Positions 26,393 through 35,425 of a stretch of 64,000 nucleotides of DNA are shown one piece after another. Under the pieces are notes generated by a model. The model was not told where the DNA came from and made no database searches. It saw only the letters and a list, made by a program, of their open reading frames with translations. Both the position numbers and the translations under genes were made by a program. The stretch is from Flavobacteriales bacterium (GTDB lineage: Bacteria; Bacteroidota; Bacteroidia; Flavobacteriales; Flavobacteriaceae), in NCBI GenBank assembly GCA_026993355.1, contig JALWTX010000001.1:32856-96855 (forward strand). The letters run 5' to 3'. The number at the start of each line of letters is the position of its first letter. Positions within the stretch are counted from its first letter, which is position 1.

Positions 26393-27601
26393 TTAATCAT
26401 CAATTTTTATGGAGTCTGTATCTGATAAAATAACAAATTCTGTATTCTCCAAAGCCTTAGTAATCAAATCCTCTACAGGCAATTTAGCACATTGTTCCCT
26501 GACATATTTCAGTTGCGCTTTGGTTTCGGGCGATTTTGGCGTAAACATACTGCAAGCATCATCATGCGGCAAAATGCTAATATCGTAAGTGCCGATTTTT
26601 TTGGCTGTTTCAATAATAAATTTTTTATCTAAGGCAACCAACGGGCGAATCACCAACATATCGGTGGCATCTTCCGTAGCCTTCATATTTTCAAGCGTTT
26701 GCGATGCTACTTGCCCCAATGAGTCACCTGTCACTAAGGCTTTTGCTTTTTCCTCTTGAGCCAAGCGCTCGCCTATTTTCAACATAATACGTCTGAGTAA
26801 AATTAACCTCAGGCGTGTGTCCGTGTGTTTAGCAATGGCTTGTTGAATATCTAAAACCGGAATTAAATACAACTTAATTTGTCCTTGAAAATCAGTCAAT
26901 TTGCGGGTCAATTGCTTGACTTTTTCAATAGATTGCGGCGAAGTTTTAGGTACTGAGTGAAAATGTGCGGCTGTTAAATGCAATCCACGGTTCATAGCCA
27001 TAAATGAGGCTACCGGCGAGTCTATTCCACCGGATAACATCGTAATGGCTTTGCCCGATGTACCTACCGGTAAACCACCAATCCCCTTGATTATTTTAGA
27101 GTATATAATGGTATAATTACTCCGCACTTTGACATATAATTTGAAATCAGGTCGTGTTAAATCGACTTTTTTATGCAGTCTGTCATGTATGGCACTTCCA
27201 AGCTCACGTCCCAATTCCATTGAATTATAAGGGACAGATTTGTTAATTCGTTTTCCTATCACAGCAAAACTATTAAACTCGCCGGTGTGTTTTTGGGCGT
27301 GTTCAACTGCTTTTTCAATAATTTCGTCCATAGCGATGCCGGTAGTATCGGCCACATAAAATCCGGTAATGCCGGGTGTATTTTTAACTTTATAAATAAT
27401 TTCTTCCAAAACCGGTTCAGGTATTTCTTTAGTTATTTCGATAAAATAAGAACCGCCATGTGCTTGGGTAAATTGAAGATAATCCTGATAAGCATGCAAT
27501 TTCCGTTTTAAATTACGAATCAATTGCTTGATAAATATTTTTTGATTTTTACCTTTGAGATAAATCTCTTCGAAATTGATTATTAAAACTTTTTGGGTCA
27601 T
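26393..27601 (-). CDS. thiI: tRNA 4-thiouridine synthase ThiI
   Basis: 402 residues. It has an N-terminal ferredoxin-like part, a THUMP RNA-binding domain (about 60-165), and a PP-loop adenylation domain with MLSGGIDSPVASF near residue 185. GDSLGQVASQTLENM and PHDDACSMF follow. The enzyme adenylates U8 of tRNA and swaps in sulfur, giving s4U, and can feed sulfur to thiazole synthesis. It lacks a C-terminal rhodanese domain, as in many non-enteric ThiI proteins. It is upstream of lysA in one leftward unit. Confidence 0.94.
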   Translation of the reverse strand: MTQKVLIINFEEIYLKGKNQKIFIKQLIRNLKRKLHAYQDYLQFTQAHGGSYFIEITKEIPEPVLEEIIYKVKNTPGITGFYVADTTGIAMDEIIEKAVEHAQKHTGEFNSFAVIGKRINKSVPYNSMELGRELGSAIHDRLHKKVDLTRPDFKLYVKVRSNYTIIYSKIIKGIGGLPVGTSGKAITMLSGGIDSPVASFMAMNRGLHLTAAHFHSVPKTSPQSIEKVKQLTRKLTDFQGQIKLYLIPVLDIQQAIAKHTDTRLRLILLRRIMLKIGERLAQEEKAKALVTGDSLGQVASQTLENMKATEDATDMLVIRPLVALDKKFIIETAKKIGTYDISILPHDDACSMFTPKSPETKAQLKYVREQCAKLPVEDLITKALENTEFVILSDTDSIKIDD

Positions 27602-27622
27602 GTATTTTAGTTATATTTTTTA

Positions 27623-27630
27623 CAAAAGTA
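27623..27630 (-). promoter_or_regulatory. -7 box (TACTTTTG) for thiI-lysA
   Basis: This exact TAnnTTTG on the minus strand lies 22 bases before the thiI ATG. No -33 TTTG is evident at the normal spacing. Confidence 0.4.
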
Positions 27631-27803
27631 ATATAAATTTAATCTTTCAATGAAATTAGTATTAGAATGTTGCAAAATAAAAAATGATTTTTTATTTAAA
27701 ATTAGATTTCAATCAACAATGAAGTCTAAGCTTAAAAAAAACTAAATTTCTTTTTTCTCTCTCTTTTTTGTGAGATATTTGCAATCTAAAAGTCTGATTA
27801 AAA

Positions 27804-29048
27804 ATGAAAAAGAATTTTATTTTACTTGCTCTTTTTCTGCTTAGCTTAGTAGCTTGTCAAACAAACAAACCCAAAAACAAAAGTTTAAGCGAAAAACCCA
27901 AAGATAGTATCGTTAAAGAAATTGCCAAGATTTATGATTATCCCCGGAAACAATATATTATTGACAAAGATACGGTTGCACCAAATGATACTTTTGGTAA
28001 AATTTTAAGTCAATTTCATTTACCTTATGCTTCAATTTATAAAATAACACAGAAAATAAAAGACAGTTTTGATGTTCGAAATATAAAAACCGGGCGTCCT
28101 TATGTGGTTCTTAGCCGTCAAGATTCATTAGACAGTTTACCACGTCCTAAAGTTTTTATTTATCAGCAAGATCCCATCCATTATACTGTTATCGATTTTC
28201 AAGACTCTATCAAAGTTTGGCACAAAACCAAAAAAATTACCAAAAAACGGCAAAAGGCTTATGTAAAAATTGAAAAATCACTCTACCAAGACATTGCCGA
28301 CCATCATTTGAGCCCAAAATTGGCTATGGAACTAAATAATATTTATGCCTGGACAGTAGATTTTTTTCATTTAAATAAAGGCGATTCATTTAAGGTTATA
28401 TATGATGATATTTATATAGATGATACAACCTATGTGGGTATTGGTCCCATTCATGCTGCTGAATTTAACTATGGCGGCAGAGATTTTTACGCTTTTCGTT
28501 ATCCCACTGATTCTATACATCATATTTTTGACTATTTTGATGAGAAAGGAAGGACCTTACGCAAACAATTTTTAAAAGCACCGTTAAAATTCGGAAGAAT
28601 CAGTTCGCGATACAATTTGCACCGGTTTATTAAATATTATGGCCGTGTGAAACCACATTTAGGGACTGATTTTGCCGCCCCCACCGGCACGCCTATTATG
28701 TCAACCGCCAATGGAACGGTGATTAAAAAAGGTTATACCTCCGGCAATGGCAATTATATAAAAATAAGGCACAATGCCACTTATACAACCCAATATTTGC
28801 ATATGAGCCGTTTTGCCAAAGGTATTCATGTCGGCAGCGTGGTTAAACAAGGTGAAATTATTGGTTATGTGGGTGCAACCGGACATGCTTCGGGTCCGCA
28901 CGTCTGTTACAGATTTTGGAAAAATGGTCGTCAAGTGGATGCTTTAAAAGAAAAAATGCCGCCGGCAAAACCTATCGATAGCACTCTACTTCCTCAATAT
29001 TTACAGTATATAAAACCTTATAAACAACAATTAGACAGCCTGCAATGA
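27804..29048 (+). CDS. M23-family (LytM-type) peptidase lipoprotein
   Basis: 414 residues. A signal sequence ends in LVAC (Cys18), giving an envelope lipoprotein. The N-terminal 130 residues resemble the LysM-like/OapA-type region often paired with M23 domains. The C-terminal peptidase has HLGTD (zinc ligands H285 and D289), YLHMS and GPHVCYRF. The usual HxH is H366-V-C368, so the second zinc ligand is Cys. The family cleaves peptide cross-links in peptidoglycan or activates amidases. Its TGA overlaps the ATG of the next gene. Confidence 0.92.
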   Translation: MKKNFILLALFLLSLVACQTNKPKNKSLSEKPKDSIVKEIAKIYDYPRKQYIIDKDTVAPNDTFGKILSQFHLPYASIYKITQKIKDSFDVRNIKTGRPYVVLSRQDSLDSLPRPKVFIYQQDPIHYTVIDFQDSIKVWHKTKKITKKRQKAYVKIEKSLYQDIADHHLSPKLAMELNNIYAWTVDFFHLNKGDSFKVIYDDIYIDDTTYVGIGPIHAAEFNYGGRDFYAFRYPTDSIHHIFDYFDEKGRTLRKQFLKAPLKFGRISSRYNLHRFIKYYGRVKPHLGTDFAAPTGTPIMSTANGTVIKKGYTSGNGNYIKIRHNATYTTQYLHMSRFAKGIHVGSVVKQGEIIGYVGATGHASGPHVCYRFWKNGRQVDALKEKMPPAKPIDSTLLPQYLQYIKPYKQQLDSLQ

Positions 29049-29473
29049 AATTATCCGGACAAGCTTTAATCGATTACTTAAACACCCATATTATAAAAGG
29101 GACTTTGATGGAAAGCCTTGAGATTAAATACCTAAAGGCTGATGAGCAAAGCCTTGTAGCCCAAATGCCGGTAACCTCCAAAGTTCTTCAACCGGCCGGT
29201 CTTTTACATGGCGGTGCGACTGCTGCCTTGGCCGAAAGCGTCGGGAGTACGGCATCGCATCTTTTTGTAGATACTGATAATTATGAAATACGTGGTATTG
29301 AATTATCAATCAACCATTTAAAAAGTATAAAAGAAGGAATGATTTATGCTACTGCCCAACCCATACACATCGGCCGGACAATACATTTATGGGAAATTAA
29401 GATTGAGGATGATCAAAAGCACTTGATTGCACATGCCAAATTAACCAATATAGTCTTAAAAAAATCAAAATAA
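29045..29473 (+). CDS. PaaI-like hotdog-fold acyl-CoA thioesterase
   Basis: 142 residues, a single hotdog domain. LLHGGATAALAESVGSTAS carries the catalytic acidic residue on the central helix, and ELSINHLKSIKEGMI and GRTIHLWEIKI follow. Such enzymes hydrolyse acyl-CoA thioesters. Because the next gene is isochorismate synthase-like, the natural guess is 1,4-dihydroxy-2-naphthoyl-CoA hydrolase (MenI) in menaquinone synthesis, but that is inferred from the neighbour. It overlaps both neighbours by 1-4 bases. Confidence 0.88.
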   Translation: MKLSGQALIDYLNTHIIKGTLMESLEIKYLKADEQSLVAQMPVTSKVLQPAGLLHGGATAALAESVGSTASHLFVDTDNYEIRGIELSINHLKSIKEGMIYATAQPIHIGRTIHLWEIKIEDDQKHLIAHAKLTNIVLKKSK

Positions 29474-30513
29474 TGGAGTTGCAAAAATTGGTACAATCAG
29501 ATTTACCATTTGTCATTTATAAAGAACCTCATAGCGGTCAAGTCCATATTTGGCAACAAAAAAATGAGGTGTTAAATACAACAGATAATTTTGAGGAAAA
29601 TGGCTTTTATTTTGCTCCTTTCGATCGAAAAAAACACCCGACTATTCTTTTTCCGGTTCAACATAGTTACAACCAAAGTGTTTTATTGCGCGATTTGAAA
29701 ACGGTTCATGTCGATTTTGACCTAAAATGGGAGGCAAATCTGATGCTAGAAAAAGAAGCTTATGTAAAAAAGATCAAAAAAGCGATTCAAATAATAGAAA
29801 GAGGCGAATTGGATAAAATTGTTTTGTCACGCAAACAGAAAATAGCTTATCAAAATTTTCCTTCCTTTGCAGCCCTCTTAAAATTAATGAACAAATACGA
29901 ACAATCATACGTATATTTATGGTCGCACCCAAAAGTAGGACAATGGATGGGTGCCACTCCCGAAATTTTGTTAACCGCTGATACTAATGAAGTTAGAACT
30001 ATGGCATTGGCCGGGACCCAACCGGTAAGGCCAGAAATGGAGATCTCTTGGCAAATGAAAGAAATCAATGAACAACGATATGTGGTAGATTATATTGCTG
30101 AAATTTTTGAAAAATATAGTGATAATTTTATTATTTCTCCGGCAAAAACTATTTATCAAGGGAACTTAGCTCATATCCAATCGGTCTTACGAGCTAAAAT
30201 GCCATTAAAAAAAGTTAATAATCTATTAAAAGAATTACATCCTACACCGGCCGTATGTGGTTTACCGGCTCATAAGGCCAAAGATTATATTGCAGAAATA
30301 GAAAATTATGACCGGACGTATTATACCGGATTTTTAGGAACTAAAACACATCAAAAAATTGATTTTTATGTTAACTTAAGAAATATGGCTATTAAACCTG
30401 ATCATCTGGACATATTTGTTGGTGGCGGTATTGTCAAAGACAGCAATCCTGAAAAAGAATGGCAAGAGACGGTCTATAAATCTAAAATTTTAAGCAGCAT
30501 TTTTACCACCTGA
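29473..30513 (+). CDS. menF: Chorismate-binding enzyme, probably isochorismate synthase (MenF/EntC type)
   Basis: 346 residues. The chorismate-binding domain fills residues 90-345. LDKIVLSRKQK holds the conserved Lys region. PEILLTADTNEVRTMALAGTQP, HIQSVLRA, LHPTPAVCGLPAHKA, YTGFLG and FVGGGIVKDSNPEKEWQET match the MenF/EntC pattern. Chorismate is converted to isochorismate, the entry to menaquinone or siderophore synthesis. No siderophore genes are near, and a thioesterase of MenI type precedes it, so menaquinone is favoured. The N-terminus is short, as in Bacteroidota members. Confidence 0.85.
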   Translation: MELQKLVQSDLPFVIYKEPHSGQVHIWQQKNEVLNTTDNFEENGFYFAPFDRKKHPTILFPVQHSYNQSVLLRDLKTVHVDFDLKWEANLMLEKEAYVKKIKKAIQIIERGELDKIVLSRKQKIAYQNFPSFAALLKLMNKYEQSYVYLWSHPKVGQWMGATPEILLTADTNEVRTMALAGTQPVRPEMEISWQMKEINEQRYVVDYIAEIFEKYSDNFIISPAKTIYQGNLAHIQSVLRAKMPLKKVNNLLKELHPTPAVCGLPAHKAKDYIAEIENYDRTYYTGFLGTKTHQKIDFYVNLRNMAIKPDHLDIFVGGGIVKDSNPEKEWQETVYKSKILSSIFTT

Positions 30514-30555
30514 ATTTTCTTTTAAAACATATGCTAATTTAAATGTTAAAAAAGA

Positions 30556-30585
30556 TTTGATTTTAGGGCTTTGTTATTAACTTTG
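30556..30585 (+). promoter_or_regulatory. Consensus promoter for the CapD-like gene
   Basis: TTTG (30556-30559), 18 bases, then TAACTTTG (30578-30585). This is a full match to the Bacteroidota promoter TTTG-N(17-23)-TAnnTTTG. Transcription should start near 30592, about 14 bases before the predicted TTG start codon. Confidence 0.75.
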
Positions 30586-30605
30586 CTTTAACAAAATAAT
30601 GTAAT

Positions 30606-32516
30606 TTGAATCTTAATAAACTCTACATTAAATTAGCCAGACAAATTAAAATATTGGCAGCTAAATCATCACCTCGTTGGGGCGTCCTTCTCATCGATAT
30701 TTTTTTAGTTTTAAATGCTTTTATTATTGCTTATTTAATCCGTTTCAATTTTAATTTTCAGTTTGGCCATTATCATTTATGGCCGCAACTTATTTTAATT
30801 GCCGTCCTTGCATTTTTAAGTTTTTTAGTCACCGGATCATATAAGGGAATAGTTCGACACACCGGCTTAAGCGATGCTATAAGTGTAACCAAATCGGCTA
30901 CTTACATCACTATTTTTTTACTTTTAATCGTTTTTATCAGCCGAAAGTTACATGTGTTATCAGACTTGAATATTCCGCTTTCGGTTATTGGGTTTAACTT
31001 TTTTGTATCTGTCTTTTTATTGATTTCAAGCCGGATTATATATAAATCTTTTCATCAAAAAATCGTTTCACATTTAAAAGCACCAAAAAAAATAATTATT
31101 CATGGTGCTAATGCCGGAAAAGCTGTTTTTGATGCCATATTGGCTAACAATAGCCCTATGTACGAAGTAGTCGCCTTAGTGGACGAGCGCAAAGAATACA
31201 TCAATAAAGCCATACACCGAAAAACTGTTTATCCGACCGAAAAAATTGACCGTAAATTTTTAGAAAAAAATGACATTGAAGAAGTCATTATTAGCAAGCC
31301 GGAAGCTTCGTCATTAGAATTATTGAACATTGCTAACCGGTATTTAGAATTGGGATTAAAAATCAAAACCGTCCCTTATATCGATAAATGGATCAACCAA
31401 GAATCTATTCAAGTTAATCAAATTAAAGAATTAAATATTGAAGAACTTTTAAACCGTCATCCCATAAAAATTGACAATCCGGTATTGAAACAAGATCTTA
31501 ACGGAAAAGTCATTTTAATAACCGGAGCGGCCGGTTCTATTGGCTCAGAAATTGCACAACAAGTTCTATACTTCAATCCCAAACAGTTAATATTATTAGA
31601 CTTGGCCGAATCTGCATTGTATGACTTGCAACAAGATTTTTTGTCCAAAGATTTTGATAACTTTGTCTGTATTGTCGCAGATATACGCGATGCCAAAAAA
31701 ATGCATCATTACATACAGACCTTTAAACCGGACATAATATACCATGCTGCTGCTTATAAACATGTCCCTTTAATGGAAGAAAATCCGTATGAAGCGGTTA
31801 AAACCAATGTCGTCGGATCAAAAATAGTTATGGATTTGGCTGTGCAACACAAAGTCCAAAAATTTGTAATGGTCTCGACCGATAAAGCTGTTAACCCCAC
31901 CAATGTGATGGGCGCTACCAAACGGGCTGCCGAAATGTATGCTACCTGCAAACAAAAACAAAGTCGTGATACTATTTTTATTATTACCCGTTTTGGCAAT
32001 GTATTGGGATCAAACGGATCGGTTATTCAACTTTTTAAGAAACAACTCAAAAAAGGCGGACCTTTGACGGTTACGCATAAAAAAATCAACCGTTTTTTTA
32101 TGACCATTCCAGAAGCTTGTAATTTGGTACTGGAAGCCGGGACTATGGGCAAAGGCGGTGAAATTTTTGTTTTTGATATGGGACAACCCGTCCGTATTTA
32201 TGATTTGGCCGTCAAGATGATCCAACTGTCCGGTTACCATTATCCCGAAGATATTGATATAAAAATCACCGGATTACGCCCGGGGGAAAAATTATATGAA
32301 GAAGTGTTGGGACAAAATGAAAATGACCTGCCTACGCACCATGAAAAAGTAAAAATAGCCCAATTGCCGCCTATCGATTGCAAACGTGTTTTTGATAAAA
32401 TAAATAATTTGACACATTACCAAGAATTGACTAACTTTGAAATAGTCAAAATATTGAAAGAACTCATACCTGAATTTGTTTCAAACAATTCAATTTATGA
32501 AAAATTAGATACTTAA
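30606..32516 (+). CDS. Membrane-bound UDP-sugar 4,6-dehydratase (CapD/PglF/WbpM family)
   Basis: 636 residues. Four membrane helices lie within about 25-145, followed by a CoA-binding-like Rossmann domain (IIIHGANAGKAVFDAIL) and a catalytic short-chain dehydrogenase domain. The latter has TGAAGSIGSEIAQQ near 305, HAAAYKHVPLMEENP, STDKAVNPTNVMGATKRAAE and a GLRPGEKLYEE ending. The family makes UDP-4-keto-6-deoxy sugars for capsule, O-antigen or protein glycans. The start is an unusual TTG: no in-frame ATG is available upstream of the first helix, and the ATG 8 bases earlier runs straight into a stop. Confidence 0.92.
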   Translation: MNLNKLYIKLARQIKILAAKSSPRWGVLLIDIFLVLNAFIIAYLIRFNFNFQFGHYHLWPQLILIAVLAFLSFLVTGSYKGIVRHTGLSDAISVTKSATYITIFLLLIVFISRKLHVLSDLNIPLSVIGFNFFVSVFLLISSRIIYKSFHQKIVSHLKAPKKIIIHGANAGKAVFDAILANNSPMYEVVALVDERKEYINKAIHRKTVYPTEKIDRKFLEKNDIEEVIISKPEASSLELLNIANRYLELGLKIKTVPYIDKWINQESIQVNQIKELNIEELLNRHPIKIDNPVLKQDLNGKVILITGAAGSIGSEIAQQVLYFNPKQLILLDLAESALYDLQQDFLSKDFDNFVCIVADIRDAKKMHHYIQTFKPDIIYHAAAYKHVPLMEENPYEAVKTNVVGSKIVMDLAVQHKVQKFVMVSTDKAVNPTNVMGATKRAAEMYATCKQKQSRDTIFIITRFGNVLGSNGSVIQLFKKQLKKGGPLTVTHKKINRFFMTIPEACNLVLEAGTMGKGGEIFVFDMGQPVRIYDLAVKMIQLSGYHYPEDIDIKITGLRPGEKLYEEVLGQNENDLPTHHEKVKIAQLPPIDCKRVFDKINNLTHYQELTNFEIVKILKELIPEFVSNNSIYEKLDT

Positions 32517-32545
32517 TATAAGATATAACCCTTAAATTAAATACA

Positions 32546-33058
32546 ATGGAAAATCAAAAATCTTTTAAAAACATAGTCTATATGTTTAGCGCTTTATATG
32601 CCATTGTCGGCATATTATTTATGCTTATTAAACCACCTACGGCCAATCCTAAAGATACCGGCATGATGATTTTAGGCTTTATCGGCTTATTTATCTTTAT
32701 CGGTATACCTGTTTTAGCGGTATGGTACTATAAAAAAGAAGGATACCCTATCAGTTTAGGCAAAGCCATAAAACTGGGTGTTTTTATAGGTTTACTCGGG
32801 GGACTGATTGTGGGTGTTTATGCTTACATCTATTACAGCCTTGTTAATCCGGAAGCCATTGATCAATTATTAGAAATGTCCAAGCATATTTTGGAGGATA
32901 AAAATATGAATGAAGATTTGATCGAAAAACAGATAGACATAACCCGTAAATTATTTGTTCCCATGCAACTAGTCGGGCAAATTTTTGCCGGTTTATTATA
33001 TGGTTTGATAGGTGGTGTCTTAGGCGGATTGTTTTTCAAATCACCCACACAAGACTAA
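32546..33058 (+). CDS. DUF4199 membrane protein
   Basis: 170 residues with four hydrophobic segments (about 10-28, 42-62, 79-101 and 139-165). The last is glycine-rich (GLLYGLIGGVLGGLFF). The order of helices and the soluble helical stretch between helices 3 and 4 match the DUF4199 family, common and uncharacterised in Bacteroidota. It lies between a polysaccharide gene and a glycosyltransferase, a frequent arrangement for this family. No function can be assigned. Confidence 0.82.
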   Translation: MENQKSFKNIVYMFSALYAIVGILFMLIKPPTANPKDTGMMILGFIGLFIFIGIPVLAVWYYKKEGYPISLGKAIKLGVFIGLLGGLIVGVYAYIYYSLVNPEAIDQLLEMSKHILEDKNMNEDLIEKQIDITRKLFVPMQLVGQIFAGLLYGLIGGVLGGLFFKSPTQD

Positions 33059-33076
33059 TTTCTAAATCTCTTTTTG

Positions 33077-34030
33077 ATGCAATTATCTTTGGTCATACCC
33101 TTATTAAATGAAGCTGAGTCTTTACCTGAATTATATCGTTGGATTACTGAAGTAATGCAAAAAAATGGTTTCACGTATGAAATTATTTTTTTGGATGATG
33201 GCAGTACAGATAATTCGTGGGATATTATCTACCGGTTAGCCCAAAAAGATCCGCATGTTAAAGGTGTTAAATTCAGGCGTAATTATGGTAAATCGCAAGC
33301 CTTACACGCCGGATTTAAAATGGCCAAAGGCGATGTGGTCATTACCATGGATGCCGACTTACAAGATAATCCGGAAGAAATTCCGGATTTGTATCATATG
33401 ATTGCAGCGGAAAATTATGATTTGGTATCGGGCTGGAAAAAAATCCGTTACGATTCAAAATTAAAGAAAAATTTGCCCAGCAAACTTTTTAATTGGGCTG
33501 CACGCAAAGTTTCCGGGCTTGAGTTGCATGACTTTAATTGTGGATTGAAAGCCTATAAAAATGAAGTCGTTAAAGATATCAATGTTTACGGTGAAATGCA
33601 CCGGTATATCCCTTTTTTGGCCAAAAATAAAGGTTATACCAAAATAGGCGAAAAAGTGGTCCGGCATCAAGCCCGTAAATATGGCGAAACCAAGTTTGGC
33701 TCTGACCGTTTTATCAAAGGCGTATTAGATCTGATCACTTTATGGTTTTTAACCCGTTTTGCCAAGCGCCCCATGCATTTCTTTGGATCCTTAGGTATTT
33801 TGATGTTTATGGTTGGCGGTTTAGCCACTTTTATTATTTTGGGTATGAAAGCCTACAATCTTATAAAGCACATTCCGGCACCCTTAGTAACCGACCGCCC
33901 TTGGTTTTACATAGCCATTGCGTCTATGCTGATGGGTATTCAATTTTTTTTAGCAGGCTTTATCGGTGAAATGTTTATCCAAAATAACCCGAAAGTTAAT
34001 TTTTATGAAATCGAAACTGTCACTGAATAA
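33077..34030 (+). CDS. Family 2 glycosyltransferase, polyprenyl-phosphate sugar transferase type (DPM1/GtrB-like)
   Basis: 317 residues from the ATG at 33077; a TTG one codon earlier is less likely. The GT-A domain has LVIPLLNEAESLPEL, FLDDGSTDNSW, RRNYGKSQALHAGF, the metal-binding TMDADLQDNPEEIP and LHDFNCGLKAYK. Two C-terminal membrane helices (about 232-258 and 270-300) are typical of enzymes that load a sugar onto undecaprenyl phosphate. It probably supplies sugar for envelope glycans. The substrate is unknown. It starts 18 bases after the DUF4199 gene. Confidence 0.92.
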   Translation: MQLSLVIPLLNEAESLPELYRWITEVMQKNGFTYEIIFLDDGSTDNSWDIIYRLAQKDPHVKGVKFRRNYGKSQALHAGFKMAKGDVVITMDADLQDNPEEIPDLYHMIAAENYDLVSGWKKIRYDSKLKKNLPSKLFNWAARKVSGLELHDFNCGLKAYKNEVVKDINVYGEMHRYIPFLAKNKGYTKIGEKVVRHQARKYGETKFGSDRFIKGVLDLITLWFLTRFAKRPMHFFGSLGILMFMVGGLATFIILGMKAYNLIKHIPAPLVTDRPWFYIAIASMLMGIQFFLAGFIGEMFIQNNPKVNFYEIETVTE

Positions 34031-34038
34031 ATGTTATT

Positions 34039-35346
34039 TTATAATATCCGGGCAGTGACAGTTCCTTCCGGATTGATATCCAGCAGTTTAACCTGTTGAA
34101 TGGTGTTGACCAAACCGGATTGAAAAGGATAAACAACTTTGACATAATTTTCTGTAAAACCATACATTTGATTATTTTTTTCAGCCTTTTCAAAAAGAAC
34201 ATTATGACGTGTCCCCAGTTGGCTTTGATAAAATGCCAGCAATTTTTTAGCAGATAAGCCACGGAGCATTTTACTTCTTTTCTGCCGTATATTTTTTGGA
34301 ACAACACCATCCATCAAAACCGCTTCGGTATTTGGCCGTTCGGAATAAGTAAAAACATGCAAATAGGCTATATCCAGTTCATTTAAAAAATGATAGGTTT
34401 CTAAAAATAAATCATCTGTCTCGCCGGGAAAACCAACAATTACATCAACGCCAATAGCGGCATCGGGCATTAAGGATTTAATTTTATTTACTTTTTCGGC
34501 ATATAGTTCCCTTAAATATCTTCGTTTCATGCGTTTAAGCAGTGTGTTACTCCCACTTTGCAAGGGGATGTGAAAATGCGGCACAAATTTATCAGACTTT
34601 GCCACAAAGGCTATAATTTCATCTGTCAGCAAATTGGGTTCGATAGATGAAATACGGAAACGTTCAATACCTTCTACTTGATCTAAGGCTTTGATTAAAT
34701 CGATAAATTTACGTGTTTTACCTTGGCTTTCATCTTTAAAAGTACCAATATTCACGCCTGTAATAACAATCTCTTTAATCCCTTTTTGCGCCACTTGCCG
34801 GGCATTTTCTACTATTTCTTCAACAGTGCCATTACGTCCCTTACCCCGTGCCAAGGGTATGGTACAGTAGGTACAAGGGTAGTCACAACCATCTTGGATT
34901 TTTAGGAAAGACCGCGTGCGGTCACCAGCAGAATAGGCGCTGAAAAATGCTTTAGAATCGGCCACTTCACAGGCATGAATTTCGGCCTTAGGTTTTTTGG
35001 TTATTTCGGTAATGTAATGGGGTAAATTAAATTTTTCTTCAATACCCAAAACCATATCAACCCCTTCAACATCGGCCAATTCTTCCGGTTTAAGCTGAGC
35101 ATAACAGCCTATGGCAATCACCATAGCCTCCGGATTGTGTTTTAGTGCTTGCTTGACATATTGTTTAAACTTTTTATCCGCATTGTCCGTTACTGTACAA
35201 GTATTAATGACATAAACATCTGCTTTGGTGTCAAAATCTGTTTTTTCAAAACCGGAAGCCACGACCCTTTGTGAAATCATTGAAGTTTCAGAAAAATTGA
35301 GTTTACAGCCCAAAGTTGTAAAAGCAGCTTTTTTAGGGGTATTCAT
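34039..35346 (-). CDS. mtaB: tRNA t6A37 methylthiotransferase MtaB
   Basis: 435 residues from the ATG at 35346. Open sequence extends to 35436 but has no family similarity. It has three domains: UPF0004 (TLGCKLNFSETS, NTCTVTDNADKK and GCYAQLKPEE give three cysteines for an auxiliary cluster), radical SAM with CDYPCTYC near 155, and a C-terminal TRAM segment. The KLN...D pattern points to MtaB, which turns t6A into ms2t6A at position 37 of tRNAs reading ANN codons, rather than MiaB or RimO. A TATCTTTG -7 box lies 17 bases upstream. Confidence 0.93.
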   Translation of the reverse strand: MNTPKKAAFTTLGCKLNFSETSMISQRVVASGFEKTDFDTKADVYVINTCTVTDNADKKFKQYVKQALKHNPEAMVIAIGCYAQLKPEELADVEGVDMVLGIEEKFNLPHYITEITKKPKAEIHACEVADSKAFFSAYSAGDRTRSFLKIQDGCDYPCTYCTIPLARGKGRNGTVEEIVENARQVAQKGIKEIVITGVNIGTFKDESQGKTRKFIDLIKALDQVEGIERFRISSIEPNLLTDEIIAFVAKSDKFVPHFHIPLQSGSNTLLKRMKRRYLRELYAEKVNKIKSLMPDAAIGVDVIVGFPGETDDLFLETYHFLNELDIAYLHVFTYSERPNTEAVLMDGVVPKNIRQKRSKMLRGLSAKKLLAFYQSQLGTRHNVLFEKAEKNNQMYGFTENYVKVVYPFQSGLVNTIQQVKLLDINPEGTVTARIL

Positions 35347-35362
35347 GCGTAAAAAATTTTTG

Positions 35363-35370
35363 CAAAGATA
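35363..35370 (-). promoter_or_regulatory. -7 box (TATCTTTG) for mtaB
   Basis: This exact TAnnTTTG on the minus strand is 17 bases before the chosen MtaB ATG. It rules against the longer open frame, whose start would lie upstream of the promoter. Confidence 0.45.
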
Positions 35371-35425
35371 GTTTTTTATGTGGATTTGCTGATAAAATCC
35401 TAAATTTACGGTTTCAAATAAGATT

